DNA of 64,000 nucleotides from Streptomyces tendae (GCF_014650435.1 NZ_BMUY01000003.1:310001-374000), one strand, 5' to 3'; shown: positions 43,493 through 53,163, numbered from the stretch's first letter. Numbers and translations: made by a program. Notes: generated by a model from the letters alone, not told the origin.

Positions 43493-44827
43493 ATGGGCGA
43501 CACGGGACCCACCGGGCCGGTGATGGACCGGGACGAGGTGGACCGTGCGCTGGCGCGGCTCGGCGCGGAGCACGAGGCGATCGAGACCTCGCTCCTCGCC
43601 CTCCAGGACCACGCGGGCCGCAGACTCCTCGAGGGCGCCGAGCTGACCGGCGTCACCGCCGAGCGCTGGAGCGCCGCGGAGGCGTCGATCACGCTGCTGT
43701 GGACCTACTTCGACGCGTACACGGGCGCGCTGCGCACCGCCCGCGAGATCCGCTCCCGGCGCCGCTGGTCCAGCCGCGAGGACCTGGTGGAGCTGACGGA
43801 GCTGCTGCGCGGCGAGGCCGTCACGGTGGCCGGCTCGGCCGCCGCCACCGCCAACGCGCCCACCCTGCACGGCGGTCCCGGCCGGCTCAGCGAGCGGTAC
43901 TCGCTGGTGACGCTGGTCGAGCGGATGAACCAGCTGTACGCGACCTCCCTGGACATGGTGGTCGCCGCCGACGCGGTGTGGTCGGCGCTGCCCGCCCGGA
44001 TCGATTTACTCGCCGCCGAACTGGGGCGCACCCGCAAGCTGGCGCACTCCGTGGGCGTGCGCCCCGGGGAGCACCCGGCGGGCGACGACCTGGACCGGAT
44101 CACCCGCACCCTGACGCGGCTGCGCGAGCAGGCGGTCTGCGACCCGCTGGCCTTCTGGACGCCCGCCCAGGGCAGTTCGGCGCCGGGCGGCGGCCGTCCC
44201 GACACCACGGTGTACGACCGGGAGGCGCGCGCCCTGGAGGAGGTGCGCCGCGAGATCGACGCGGTGCTGGCCGTGCGCCAGGACGCCGAGCAGCGGATCG
44301 TGCGGCTGCGGGACGTGCTCTCGCGCGCGGACCGCACCCTCGCCGAGGCCCGCACCGCGCGGGGCGAGGTGCTGGCGAAGATCGCCGCGACCGAGGTGCC
44401 GGTGGTCGGCGGACCGCCGATCGTGCTCCAGGAGCAGCTCGCGGCGGCCGCCGAGTACCGCAGGCACGCCCAGTGGCACCGGCTGTCGCCGCTCCTGGAG
44501 TCCCTGGAGGAGAAGGCCGAGGACGAGCTGCTGCGGGCCCGGGAGTCGCTGACGGCGGTCACCGCGCCGCTCGCCGTCCGTGCCGAGCTGCGCGGCCGGC
44601 TGGACGCGTACAAGGCCAAGATGGCCCGGCTGGGCCACGCCGAGGATCCCGAGCTGGCCGAGAAGTACGAGAAGGCGCGCCGCATGCTGTGGAGCGCGCC
44701 CTGCGACCTGCGCGTCGCCGAGCAGGCCGTCCTGCGCTACCAGCACGCGGCGGCCGAACTGCTCGGCACCGCCCGGCGCGTGCCCGGCCAGGGCGGACCG
44801 GTGGACCGGACGGGACCCGGCGCATGA
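43493..44827 (+). CDS. Coiled-coil protein of the PknG operon, unknown function
   Basis: 444 residues, soluble, without signal peptide or membrane segments. Long heptad-like helices occur at about 225-330 (ALEEVRREIDAVLAVRQDAE and onward) and 330-410 (LEEKAEDELLRARESLTAV). The N-terminal ~150 residues are also helical. It lies between the amino-acid-binding protein and the kinase, and its stop overlaps a tiny ORF leading to pknG, so it is produced with the kinase. I infer a scaffold or adaptor role, but no family was recognised. GAGAGG precedes ATG 43493. Confidence 0.75.
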   Translation: MGDTGPTGPVMDRDEVDRALARLGAEHEAIETSLLALQDHAGRRLLEGAELTGVTAERWSAAEASITLLWTYFDAYTGALRTAREIRSRRRWSSREDLVELTELLRGEAVTVAGSAAATANAPTLHGGPGRLSERYSLVTLVERMNQLYATSLDMVVAADAVWSALPARIDLLAAELGRTRKLAHSVGVRPGEHPAGDDLDRITRTLTRLREQAVCDPLAFWTPAQGSSAPGGGRPDTTVYDREARALEEVRREIDAVLAVRQDAEQRIVRLRDVLSRADRTLAEARTARGEVLAKIAATEVPVVGGPPIVLQEQLAAAAEYRRHAQWHRLSPLLESLEEKAEDELLRARESLTAVTAPLAVRAELRGRLDAYKAKMARLGHAEDPELAEKYEKARRMLWSAPCDLRVAEQAVLRYQHAAAELLGTARRVPGQGGPVDRTGPGA

Positions 44828-44865
44828 GCGAGGACCGGAGCGACGAGGGGGAGGCAGCGTCATGA
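44824..44865 (+). CDS. 13-codon coupling ORF between the coiled-coil gene and pknG
   Basis: ATG 44824 overlaps the previous stop (ATGA) and its own TGA (44863-44865) overlaps the pknG ATG (ATGA), encoding MSEDRSDEGEAAS. The double overlap could carry ribosomes into pknG. The ribosome site for pknG (GGGGGAGG) lies inside it. It may be chance. Confidence 0.3.
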   Translation: MSEDRSDEGEAAS

Positions 44866-47564
44866 GCGAGGCAGGACGGACGTGTCAGCGTCCCGGCTGC
44901 GACGGGACGTACGAGGACATGGGCGGCGGCGAGCTGTACTGCGACACGTGCGGTCTCGCGCCGGTCGTCGCCGCGGGCGGCGCGCTCGGCGCGACACCGA
45001 CCGGCGTGGCCGGGGGCGGGGGCCGCGGCTCGCGGGGTTCCTCGGGCAGCGGCGGCTCACGCTCCAGCGCCCGCAGTTCACGCACGTCGTCCCAGTCGTC
45101 GCGCTCGTCGAAGTCCCGGCGCTCGGTGTCCGGGCGGCTCTCCCGAGCCGTCTCGGGCCGCTCCACGGGCCGTTCGGTGTCGGTGCGCAGCTCCGGTTCG
45201 GGCGCCGGTTCCACCGGGCGCGGGCGCCTCGGCGTCGGTCTCGTCGAGGTACCGGCGGTGCCGCGGCCCGACCCGCGCGAGATGGTGATGGACCACCCGG
45301 AGGTGCCCGAACGCAAGCGGTTCTGCTCGCGCTCGGACTGCGGGGCGCCGGTCGGGCGGTCGCGCGGCGAGCGGCCGGGCCGCACGGAGGGCTTCTGCAC
45401 CAAGTGCGGCCACCCGTACTCTTTCGTGCCCAAGCTGACGGCCGGGGACGTGGTGCACGGCCAGTACGAGGTGGTGGGCTGCCTCGCGCACGGCGGGCTC
45501 GGCTGGATCTACCTGGCCGTGGACAAGGCGGTCTCCGACCGCTGGGTGGTCCTCAAGGGCCTGCTGGACACCGGCGACCAGGACGCGATGGCGGCGGCGA
45601 TCTCGGAGCGGCGCTTCCTCGCCGAGATCGAGCACGCCAACATCGTGCGGATCTACAACTTCGTCGAGCACCTCGACCAGCGCACCGGCTCCCTCGACGG
45701 CTACATCGTCATGGAGTACGTCGGCGGCAAGTCGCTCAAGGAGATCGCCAACGCCCGGCGCTCCCCGCAGGGACGGCGCGACCCGCTGCCGGTCGAGCAT
45801 GCCTGCGCGTACGGCATCGAGGCGCTGGAGGCGCTCGGCCACCTGCACAACCGCAAGCTGCTGTACTGCGACTTCAAGGTCGACAACGCCATCCAGACCG
45901 AGGACCAGCTCAAGCTCATAGACATGGGCGCGGTACGCCGCATGGACGACGACGAGTCGGCCATCTACGGCACGGTGGGCTACCAGGCCCCGGAGGTCGC
46001 CGACGTCGGCCCGTCGGTGGCGTCCGACCTGTACACGGTCGGGCGGACCCTCGCCGTGCTGTCGTTCGACTTCCAGGGCTACACCACCGTCTACGCGGAC
46101 TCGCTGCCCGACCCGGACAGCATCGAGGTCTTCCGGCAGTACGAGTCGTTCTACCGGCTGCTGGTGCGGGCCACCGACCCGGACCCGGCCCGCAGGTTCG
46201 CCTCCGCGCAGGAGATGGCGGAGCAGTTGACGGGCGTGCTGCGCGAGGTGGTCTCGCTCCAGACGGGCCGCGCCAGGCCCGCCGTCTCCACCCTGTTCGG
46301 GCCCGAGGTGCGGGTGACGGACACGGAGCTGTTCCCGCGCCTGGACGGCGAGGTGTCGCGGCTCGGGGCCAGGGTGCCCCCCGCGAGAGGACGGCGGGGC
46401 GGCTCCGGTGCGGCCCTGCCGGGCGCGGGACCCGTGCCCGCGCTGCCGGGCGGGTCCGGTCCCGCCGTGGGCGCGCCGGGCGGGACCGTCGCGCACGCCC
46501 CGCCGGCCGGCCCGGGCACGGGGGCGGCGGGTACGCCGGTGGCCGTGTCCGGGGGCGCGAGCGCCTCGCTGCCGGGTGCGGTCAGCGCGGTCGGCGGTCT
46601 CGGCACCGGGGCCGCCGGACTGGTCAAGGACGCCGACGCGCCCTCCGCGTCGCTGGCGCTGCCGGTCCCCCGGGTCGACGCCGGTGACCCCAACGCGGGC
46701 TTCCTGGCGGGCCTCATGGCGTCCGCGCCGGCCGAGCTGCTGACCGCGCTGGCCGCGGCCCCGGCGCCGTCGACCGAGACCCGGCTGCGGCAGATCCGGG
46801 CCCGGCTGGAGAACGGCGACGCGTCGGGCGCGCTGGAGGCACTGGAGGCCCTGGAGGGCGAGCGCCCCGACGACTGGCGGGTGGTCTGGTACCGCGGTCT
46901 CGCGGCGCTGGTGACCGACGCCCACGAGGACGCCGCGCTGGCCTTCGACGCGATCTACGACGCCTTCCCCGGCGAGATCGCGCCCAAGCTGGCGCTCGGC
47001 CTGTGCGCGGAGGTGCTGGGCCAGCTCGACAACGCCGCCGAGTACTACCGGCTGGTGTGGTCCTCCGACCCGAGCCATGTCAGCGCGGCGTTCGGCCTGG
47101 CCCGGGTCCAGCTGGCCGCGGGCGACCGGGCCGGTGCCGTACGGACCTTGGAGTCGGTGCCGGAGTCGTCCGTCCACTGCACGGGGGCGCGGGTGGCGGC
47201 CGTACGGGCGCGGTTGCGGCAGCGCACCGCGGCCGCGGGCGACCTGCAGTTCCTGGACGACCTGATCGCCGCCGCGCGGCAGGTCGAGGCCCTGGACGTG
47301 TACGGTCTGGATCCGGCGCGGCGCGAGCAACTGTCGGCCGAGGTCCTCGGTTGCGCGCTGGACTGGGTACTCTCCGGAGGTCGGGGTTCCGTCCCTCCCG
47401 CCGCCGGGGGACGGACGCTGCTCGGCAGCGGCCTGGACGAACGCGGCCTGCGTTTCGGCCTGGAGCGTTCGTACCGCACGCTGGCCCGGCTGGCGCGGGG
47501 CGGCGAGGAGAGGATCGACCTGGTGGAACGTGCCAATCGTTACCGCCCCCGGACGTGGGTGTAG
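44862..47564 (+). CDS. pknG: PknG-type serine/threonine protein kinase with TPR domain
   Basis: 900 residues, longer than mycobacterial PknG. N terminus: zinc ribbon C8/C13/C27/C30, Ser/Arg/Gly linker 50-118, rubredoxin-like pairs C155/C160 and C179/C182. Kinase domain ~200-460: glycine loop AHGGLGWIY, lysine K232 in VVLKGLL, catalytic D337 in YCDFKVDN (cysteine in place of the HRD arginine, a non-RD kinase), and DMG at 354-356 instead of DFG. All are PknG traits. A Gly/Pro/Ala linker (~500-600) leads to TPR helices to the end. PknG controls 2-oxoglutarate/glutamate metabolism by phosphorylating FHA proteins such as GarA/OdhI. Here a PP2C phosphatase and an FHA protein are encoded just downstream. 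Confidence 0.93.
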   Translation: MSEAGRTCQRPGCDGTYEDMGGGELYCDTCGLAPVVAAGGALGATPTGVAGGGGRGSRGSSGSGGSRSSARSSRTSSQSSRSSKSRRSVSGRLSRAVSGRSTGRSVSVRSSGSGAGSTGRGRLGVGLVEVPAVPRPDPREMVMDHPEVPERKRFCSRSDCGAPVGRSRGERPGRTEGFCTKCGHPYSFVPKLTAGDVVHGQYEVVGCLAHGGLGWIYLAVDKAVSDRWVVLKGLLDTGDQDAMAAAISERRFLAEIEHANIVRIYNFVEHLDQRTGSLDGYIVMEYVGGKSLKEIANARRSPQGRRDPLPVEHACAYGIEALEALGHLHNRKLLYCDFKVDNAIQTEDQLKLIDMGAVRRMDDDESAIYGTVGYQAPEVADVGPSVASDLYTVGRTLAVLSFDFQGYTTVYADSLPDPDSIEVFRQYESFYRLLVRATDPDPARRFASAQEMAEQLTGVLREVVSLQTGRARPAVSTLFGPEVRVTDTELFPRLDGEVSRLGARVPPARGRRGGSGAALPGAGPVPALPGGSGPAVGAPGGTVAHAPPAGPGTGAAGTPVAVSGGASASLPGAVSAVGGLGTGAAGLVKDADAPSASLALPVPRVDAGDPNAGFLAGLMASAPAELLTALAAAPAPSTETRLRQIRARLENGDASGALEALEALEGERPDDWRVVWYRGLAALVTDAHEDAALAFDAIYDAFPGEIAPKLALGLCAEVLGQLDNAAEYYRLVWSSDPSHVSAAFGLARVQLAAGDRAGAVRTLESVPESSVHCTGARVAAVRARLRQRTAAAGDLQFLDDLIAAARQVEALDVYGLDPARREQLSAEVLGCALDWVLSGGRGSVPPAAGGRTLLGSGLDERGLRFGLERSYRTLARLARGGEERIDLVERANRYRPRTWV

Positions 47565-47567
47565 TTG

Positions 47568-48980
47568 ATGTCGCAGATGCCCCAGCAGGCCGCTGTGTCG
47601 AAGTGCCCGAGCTGCGAGGAACCCCTCGAGCCGGGTGACCGTTTCTGCGGTGCGTGCGGATACGACCTGTCCGTCGTGCCCGCGCGGCCCGAGGACAGTC
47701 CGACCCTGGCCATCCACGGCGTGGTGCCCGCGCCGGACGACGTGGACTGGCCCGTGGCCCGGGACTCGGACGGCCACGGCCACCCCGCGCCCGTGCACGC
47801 GGCGGCCGAACTGCCGGGCACCGACTCGGGCGGCTCCCCGCTGCCGCCGCCCCCGCCCGCGGCGCCCCCCTCGGCTCCGGCGGTTCCGGTGGCTCCGGCC
47901 GGGTCGCCCGCGACCGGAGTGCGGTTCGACCGGCCGGGCGAGCCCGAGGAGTACCCCTTGCAGGCGCCCGACCCGCGGCTGACCGCCGAACCGGCCCCGG
48001 TCCCCGGGCAGGCTCCGGCGCCCGAACCGGCCGCGGCCTCCCGGCAGCCCGCACCGGACGCGGCCGAGAAGGTGTGCGTGGCCTGCCGCGCGGGCCGGGT
48101 CGACGACGACGGCTACTGCGAGAACTGCGGGCACGCCCAGCCCCGCGAACGCGACCACATGGAGCAGGAGTCCGGACCGATCGCCGCCGTCAGCGACCGC
48201 GGCCTGCGCCACCACCGCAACGAGGACGCGTTCTCGGTGGGCTGCACCGCGCTGCCCGACGGCGCCCCCGCCTCCGTGGCGATCGTCTGCGACGGCGTGT
48301 CCTCGGCGACCCGCCCCGACGACGCCTCCCTCGCCGCGTCCCGGGCGGCCGGCGAGACGCTGCTCGGCGCCCTGCCGCGCGGCACGCACCCGCAGCAGGC
48401 CATGCACGACGCCATCCTCGCCGCCTCGCAGGCCGTCAACGCGCTCGCCGACGAGCCCGCGACCGCCCGCGAGCAGGCCCCGCACCAGAACGCGCCCGCC
48501 TGCACCCTGGTCGGCGCCGTGGTCACCGCGGGCCTGCTGGTCGTCGGCTGGGTCGGCGACAGCCGCGTCTACTGGGTCCCGGCCGACCGCACCACCCCGC
48601 CCGCCCGGCTCACCGAGGACGACTCGTGGGCCGCGCAGATGGTCGCCGCCGGTCTGATGAACGAGGCCGAGGCCTACGCCGACGAGCGCGCCCACGCGAT
48701 CACCGGCTGGCTGGGCGCCGACGCCTACGAACTGGAGCCGCACACCGCGTCCTTCAAGCCGGACCGCCCCGGTGTGGTCGTGGTCTGCACGGACGGCCTG
48801 TGGAACTACGCGGAGTCCGCCGAGGAGATGGCCGAGGCCGTACCCCTGGACGCCGCCGCCCGTCCGCTGCACGGCGCCCGCGTCCTGGTGGGTCACGCCC
48901 TGGACGGCGGGGGCCACGACAACGTAACAGTGGCCCTCCTGCCGTTCCCGGCCCCGTCGCAGGGGGCAGGATCGGCCTGA
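47568..48980 (+). CDS. PP2C-family protein phosphatase with N-terminal zinc ribbons
   Basis: 470 residues. A zinc ribbon (C13-x2-C16, C27-x2-C30) opens the protein, then a Pro/Ala linker of ~110 residues and a second CxxC pair set (CVACRAG...CENCG). The PP2C domain follows from ~205: SDRGLRHHRNEDAF, VCDGVSS, VGWVGDSRVYWV, VCTDGLWNYAE and GGGHDNVTVALL supply the metal-binding aspartates. It removes phosphate from Ser/Thr and probably opposes the PknG kinase encoded immediately upstream (stop-to-start 3 bases). The double zinc ribbon mirrors those of the kinase and FHA protein, hinting at a shared docking system. No strong ribosome site; coupling to pknG translation is likely. Confidence 0.9.
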   Translation: MSQMPQQAAVSKCPSCEEPLEPGDRFCGACGYDLSVVPARPEDSPTLAIHGVVPAPDDVDWPVARDSDGHGHPAPVHAAAELPGTDSGGSPLPPPPPAAPPSAPAVPVAPAGSPATGVRFDRPGEPEEYPLQAPDPRLTAEPAPVPGQAPAPEPAAASRQPAPDAAEKVCVACRAGRVDDDGYCENCGHAQPRERDHMEQESGPIAAVSDRGLRHHRNEDAFSVGCTALPDGAPASVAIVCDGVSSATRPDDASLAASRAAGETLLGALPRGTHPQQAMHDAILAASQAVNALADEPATAREQAPHQNAPACTLVGAVVTAGLLVVGWVGDSRVYWVPADRTTPPARLTEDDSWAAQMVAAGLMNEAEAYADERAHAITGWLGADAYELEPHTASFKPDRPGVVVVCTDGLWNYAESAEEMAEAVPLDAAARPLHGARVLVGHALDGGGHDNVTVALLPFPAPSQGAGSA

Positions 48981-49014
48981 GGCCCCCGCACGGACACGGT
49001 TGGCGGGGCGGCCT

Positions 49015-49039
49015 CGCGGACCGCAGGGGGCGGTCCGCG
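49015..49039 (+). promoter_or_regulatory. Hairpin between phosphatase and VWA genes
   Basis: CGCGGACCGC (49015-49024) pairs perfectly with GCGGTCCGCG (49030-49039) around 5 nt, in the largest gap (113 bases) inside the PknG run. It may be an RNA-processing or attenuation point, or the end of a partial transcript. Confidence 0.45.
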
Positions 49040-49093
49040 CCAGCAAGCCAGGACCCCCGCCACTGGGGGACGTAGAGGGGGATGCGATCCGGC

Positions 49094-50440
49094 ATGGCCA
49101 ATTTCTCGAAGTCGAACGTGCCGCAGTTCGCGGTGGACGTCTACCAGAACGAGTACCTGCCCGAGGGCGGCCGTGAGGTCAACGCCATCGTCACGGTCAC
49201 CGCGACCGGCGGCGGCACCGTCGGGAGCGCGGTCGCCGCGCCCCACCTGTACTCGCCCGGTCAGGGACCGTCCGCCGCCGTGGCGTTGATGGTCGACTGC
49301 TCGGGCTCGATGGACTACCCGCCGACCAAGATGCGCAACGCCCGCGACGCCACGTCCGCGGCGATCGACACCCTGCGCGACGGCGTGCACTTCGCCGTGG
49401 TCGGCGGCACGCACGTGGCCAAGGAGGTCTACCCGGGCGGCGGCCGGCTCGCCGTCGCGGGCGACACCACCCGGGCGCAGGCCAAGCAGGCGCTGCACAG
49501 CCTCAGCGCGGGCGGCGGCACCGCCATCGGCACCTGGCTGCGGCTGGCCGACCGGCTGCTGTCGACCGCGGACGTCGCCATCCGGCACGGCATCCTGCTC
49601 ACCGACGGCCGCAACGAGCACGAGTCGCCCGAGGACCTCAAGGCCGCGCTCGACGCCTGCGCCGGACGTTTCACCTGCGACGCCCGCGGCGTGGGCACCG
49701 ACTGGGAAGTGAAAGAAGTCACAGGGATCGCCTCGGCCCTGCTCGGCACCGCCGACATCGTCGCCGATCCGGCGGGCCTGGCCGCCGACTTCACGCGGAT
49801 GATGGAGACGGCCATGGGCAAGGAGGTCGCGGACGTGGCGCTGCGGCTGTGGACCCCGCTCGGCACCACGGTGAAGTTCGTCAAGCAGGTCGCCCCGACG
49901 GTCGAGGAACTGACCGGCCGCCGCACCGAGGCGGGACCGCGGGCCGGCGACTACCCCACCGGTTCCTGGGGCGACGAGTCCCGTGACTACCACGTCTGCG
50001 TGGAGGTACCGGCCGCCGGCCTCGGCCAGGAGATGCTGGCCGCCCGCGTCTCCCTGGTCATCCCGGAGCCCGGGGGCAGCGTCCAGAACCTCGGCGCGCA
50101 GGGTCTCGTACGGGCCGTGTGGACGGACGACATGACGGCCTCCACGTCGATCAACCCGCAAGTCGCCCACTACACCGGGCAGGCCGAACTGGCACAAGCC
50201 ATCCAGCAAGGGCTGGATCTTCGCAAAGCGGGAGACATCGATGGAGCAACGGCCAAACTGGGCCGCGCGGTTCAGCTCGCCGGAGCCTCCGGAAACGCCG
50301 ATACGGCGAAACTGCTTGCGAAGGTGGTGGACGTAGTGGACGCGGCGGCAGGTACTGTGCGACTGAAAGCGAAGGTCGAGGAGGCCGACGAGATGACTCT
50401 CGAGACCCGGTCGACAAAGACTGTTCGTGTAAAGAAGTGA
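49094..50440 (+). CDS. VWA-domain protein of the PknG operon
   Basis: 448 residues. The von Willebrand A domain (~55-240) has an intact metal-ion-dependent adhesion site: D68-C-S70-G-S72 in [10 protein letters not shown], the threonine in GGGTAIGTW and the aspartate in [10 protein letters not shown] beta-sandwich segment follows, then a C-terminal helical region ([20 protein letters not shown]) resembling a TPR-like hairpin. No signal peptide or membrane segment, so cytoplasmic. VWA proteins organise complexes and are often linked to FHA proteins and kinases. ATG 49094 is chosen; an ATG at 49082 touches the GAGGGGG run. The ends of its strands and linkage to the FHA gene suggest a phosphorylation-dependent complex, inferred only. 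Confidence 0.87.
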   Translation: MANFSKSNVPQFAVDVYQNEYLPEGGREVNAIVTVTATGGGTVGSAVAAPHLYSPGQGPSAAVALMVDCSGSMDYPPTKMRNARDATSAAIDTLRDGVHFAVVGGTHVAKEVYPGGGRLAVAGDTTRAQAKQALHSLSAGGGTAIGTWLRLADRLLSTADVAIRHGILLTDGRNEHESPEDLKAALDACAGRFTCDARGVGTDWEVKEVTGIASALLGTADIVADPAGLAADFTRMMETAMGKEVADVALRLWTPLGTTVKFVKQVAPTVEELTGRRTEAGPRAGDYPTGSWGDESRDYHVCVEVPAAGLGQEMLAARVSLVIPEPGGSVQNLGAQGLVRAVWTDDMTASTSINPQVAHYTGQAELAQAIQQGLDLRKAGDIDGATAKLGRAVQLAGASGNADTAKLLAKVVDVVDAAAGTVRLKAKVEEADEMTLETRSTKTVRVKK

Positions 50441-50486
50441 CGCACACCAACCGCGCGACACTCCCGCAAGAGAGGGAAGCTCCGAC

Positions 50487-52181
50487 ATGCCGACCTGCCC
50501 GAACGGACACCAGTCGGGTTCCGACGACTGGTGCGAGGTCTGCGGTCACCGCATGGCCGGTGCCGTGCCGCCCCCTCCGCCGCCACCGCCGCCCGGCGGC
50601 GGTTACGGCTTCCCGCCGCCCGCCGGCCCGGGTGGGCCCGGCGGCCCGGGCGGCGCTCCCGGTGGCGGTCCGGGCGGTCCCGGAGGTCCCGGCGGCGAGC
50701 CGCAGTTGTGCCCGCAGTGCCGCACGCCGCGTGAGGGCGGTGCGCCGTTCTGCGAGGAGTGCCGGTGGAACTTCCTGACCAACACCGCCACCTCGTACAC
50801 CCCCGCCGCCCCGCGCCCGCCGGCGTCCGGCGGCCCGGCGCCGGCACCGCACTTCGGGCAGCCGCCCGCGGGTCCGTCGTACGGCGGCGGTGACTCGTAC
50901 GACTACCAGGGCTCCCGCCCGTCCCAGGTGAACCGTCCCGCGGAACCGATCCCTCCGGGCCCGCCGCCCTTCGGCGCCGACCCGTCGGGCCGCGGTGGCC
51001 CGGGCGGCCCCGGCGGCCCCGCGGGTGGCCCCGGCGGCCCCTTCGGTCCTGGCGGGCCCGGAGGTGCTGACAGGCCTGGTGGGCCCGGTGGTTTCGGCAG
51101 CCCCGACGGGCCCAACCGGCCCGGCGGATTCGGTGGGCCCGGCGGCCCCAATGGACCCGGCGGTCCCGGCGGTCCCGGCGGTCCCGGCGGGCCGGGGAGC
51201 TCTGACGGGCCCGGCGGGTTCAGTGGGCCCAACGGCCCGGGTGGCCCGGGTGGCCCCCACAGTCCCGGTGGCCCCGGCGGCCCGGGCAGCCCTGACGGGC
51301 CCGGCGGTTTCGGCGGCCCCAACGGCCCGGGGGGTCCCGGTGGCCCCAACGGCCCCGGTGGCCCGGGTGGCTTCAACGGTCCTGGAGGTCCCGGTGGCCA
51401 GGGCGGGCCCTCCGGTCCGCCGGCCCCTCCCGGTTTCGGTGGCGATCCGTCGCGTCCGGTTCCGCCTCCGCCCGGTGGCGCCGGTGGTCCCGGCGGCCCC
51501 GGCGGCGCCCCGCAGGGGTTCCAGTCCGGTCCGCCCGCCCCGCCCGCCTTCCCGCAGGAGACCAACCGCCCGCAGCAGGGCGGCCCGTCCTTCGGCGGGG
51601 ACGACTGGGTGCTCTCCCCGCCGTCGTCGGCCGGCCCCGGCGGACCGGCAGGTCCCGGCGGGCCGAACGGCCGGGGCGCGGCCCAGGGCGGCGGCTACGG
51701 CTACCCGCAGCCCGGCGCCACCCAGGCTCCGCCCGGCCAGGGCTTCCCGCAGCAGCCGCAGCGGCCCCAGCAGCCCACGACCTGGTCGGCGACGATCGGC
51801 CCGGACCGCGAGTACTTCATGGCGATGATGCAGCGCTCCGGCCCCGAGGCCGCGGGCCTGAACCTGCCCGCGTACTCGCCCGAGCAGCAGCGCACGCTCA
51901 CCGGCAACCAGATCACCATCGGCCGCCGCAGGCACTCCACCGGTGACACCCCGGACATCGATCTGGCCGTGCCGCCGGAGGACCCGGGCGTCTCGCACCA
52001 GCACGCGGTGCTGGTGCAGCAGCCGGACGGCAGCTGGGCGGTCGTCGACCAGAACTCGACGAACGGCACGACGGTCAACGGCGGCGAGGAGCCGATCCAG
52101 CCCTTCGTGCCGGTGCCGCTCCAGGACGGCGACCGGGTGCACGTGGGCGCCTGGACGACGATCACGATCCGCCGGGGTTAG
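50487..52181 (+). CDS. FHA-domain protein with zinc ribbons and collagen-like GPGG region
   Basis: 564 residues in three parts. Two zinc-ribbon-like segments lie near the N terminus (CPNGH...CEVCGH and [18 protein letters not shown]). A Gly/Pro-rich region of ~200 residues (about 165-365, repeated GGPGGPGGP and GPNGPGG units) follows. The C-terminal FHA domain (~465-563) shows [24 protein letters not shown] and [11 protein letters not shown], the phosphothreonine-binding loops. FHA domains read phosphorylated proteins, so it is a likely target or reader of the PknG kinase encoded five kilobases upstream, comparable in role to GarA, though much larger. It ends the run and is convergent with a methyltransferase gene seven bases away. 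Confidence 0.92.
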   Translation: MPTCPNGHQSGSDDWCEVCGHRMAGAVPPPPPPPPPGGGYGFPPPAGPGGPGGPGGAPGGGPGGPGGPGGEPQLCPQCRTPREGGAPFCEECRWNFLTNTATSYTPAAPRPPASGGPAPAPHFGQPPAGPSYGGGDSYDYQGSRPSQVNRPAEPIPPGPPPFGADPSGRGGPGGPGGPAGGPGGPFGPGGPGGADRPGGPGGFGSPDGPNRPGGFGGPGGPNGPGGPGGPGGPGGPGSSDGPGGFSGPNGPGGPGGPHSPGGPGGPGSPDGPGGFGGPNGPGGPGGPNGPGGPGGFNGPGGPGGQGGPSGPPAPPGFGGDPSRPVPPPPGGAGGPGGPGGAPQGFQSGPPAPPAFPQETNRPQQGGPSFGGDDWVLSPPSSAGPGGPAGPGGPNGRGAAQGGGYGYPQPGATQAPPGQGFPQQPQRPQQPTTWSATIGPDREYFMAMMQRSGPEAAGLNLPAYSPEQQRTLTGNQITIGRRRHSTGDTPDIDLAVPPEDPGVSHQHAVLVQQPDGSWAVVDQNSTNGTTVNGGEEPIQPFVPVPLQDGDRVHVGAWTTITIRRG

Positions 52182-52188
52182 ACCGGTC

Positions 52189-53163
52189 TCAGGCGAACGG
52201 CCAGGCGTACGGCCCCTCGGGGTCGTCCAGCCACGCCCAGGCCCGTTCGCCGCTGACGGTGATGCCGTAGCGCTCGCGGCGCGGGGCGTCCTCGCGGTCC
52301 CACAGCGCGTACGCCTCCTGCGGATCGAGCCCGCCCCGGCTCAGCGCCAGCAGGAAGCGGAACAGGTCGTCCTCCCGGGCCCGGCGCGGTACGCCGCCCA
52401 GGCCCGGGGTCTCGGCCTCGGCGCGCTCGGCGCCGCGCAGCGGCACGAAGTACGCGGGCGTGTGCAGGAAGCGCCCCTCGGCGTGCCCCGCGTCGCGGAC
52501 GGTGAGGACGAGGAGGCCGGTGGCCAGCGGGGTCAGGATCCGGCCGCCGGGGCGGCACTGGGCCAGCCAGGCGCGCGGCACCGAGGGCAGCGTGCAGGTG
52601 GCGAGGATCCGGTCGTAGGGGGCGCGCTCGGGGACGCCGCGGGCGCCGTCGCCCGTGACGACGGCCGGGTGGTACCCGGCGGTGTCCAGGTGCCGGCGGG
52701 CCGACTCGGTGATCTCGGGGTCCAGGTCGACGGTGGTGACCAGGGCGTCGTCGCCGAGGCGGTGGGCGAGCAGGGCGGCGTTGTAACCGGTGCCGGCGCC
52801 GATCTCCAGGACCCGGTGGCCCTCGGCCACGTCCAGTTCCACCAGCATCATCGCCATCAGCGAGGGCTGGCTGCTGGAGGAGAGCAGTTCGCCGTCGCGC
52901 AGCCGGGTCGCCAGCGGGGCGTCGGCGTACGCGCCGAGCACCCAGCGCTCGCGGGCGTGGCGGTCGGGGTGCTCGCCCCACCGGCGTTCGTAGCCGCCCC
53001 GGACGCCGACGTAGTAGTACGGCACGAAGAGGTGGCGCGGGACCTGCCGGAACGCCTCCCGCCACACCGGGTCGGCCGCCCACGCGCCGCTCAGCTCGAT
53101 CTCCCGCACCAGCTCCGCCCGCGCGGAGGCGGCGAGGCTGTCCAGGTCCTCGTACCCGCCCAT
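52189..53163 (-). CDS. Protein-L-isoaspartate O-methyltransferase-like protein
   Basis: 324 residues. The N-terminal segment VWREAFRQVPRHLFVPYYY and the pre-motif SSSSQPSLMAMMLVELDV (substrate serine region) precede the SAM motif VLEIGAGTGYNAALLAHRLG (~residues 116-135), all typical of PCMT proteins that repair isoaspartyl residues. The C terminus is ~100 residues longer than classical Pcm, a form common in Streptomyces where roles in peptide or natural-product methylation also occur. No lanthipeptide or other precursor is nearby, so repair is the default guess. The start at 53163 is the first Met of the conserved region. Confidence 0.82.
   Translation of the reverse strand: MGGYEDLDSLAASARAELVREIELSGAWAADPVWREAFRQVPRHLFVPYYYVGVRGGYERRWGEHPDRHARERWVLGAYADAPLATRLRDGELLSSSSQPSLMAMMLVELDVAEGHRVLEIGAGTGYNAALLAHRLGDDALVTTVDLDPEITESARRHLDTAGYHPAVVTGDGARGVPERAPYDRILATCTLPSVPRAWLAQCRPGGRILTPLATGLLVLTVRDAGHAEGRFLHTPAYFVPLRGAERAEAETPGLGGVPRRAREDDLFRFLLALSRGGLDPQEAYALWDREDAPRRERYGITVSGERAWAWLDDPEGPYAWPFA

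Noticed and set aside
51000..51420. Dense short repeats rich in GGCCCNGGNGG, resembling a repeat array.
   Set aside because: They are in-frame codons of the GPGG region of the FHA protein, irregular in length and without unique spacers, so not a CRISPR array or satellite.
52189..53163. A lanthipeptide maturation methyltransferase.
   Set aside because: No precursor peptide, dehydratase or cyclase gene is nearby, and the domain is a plain PCMT type.
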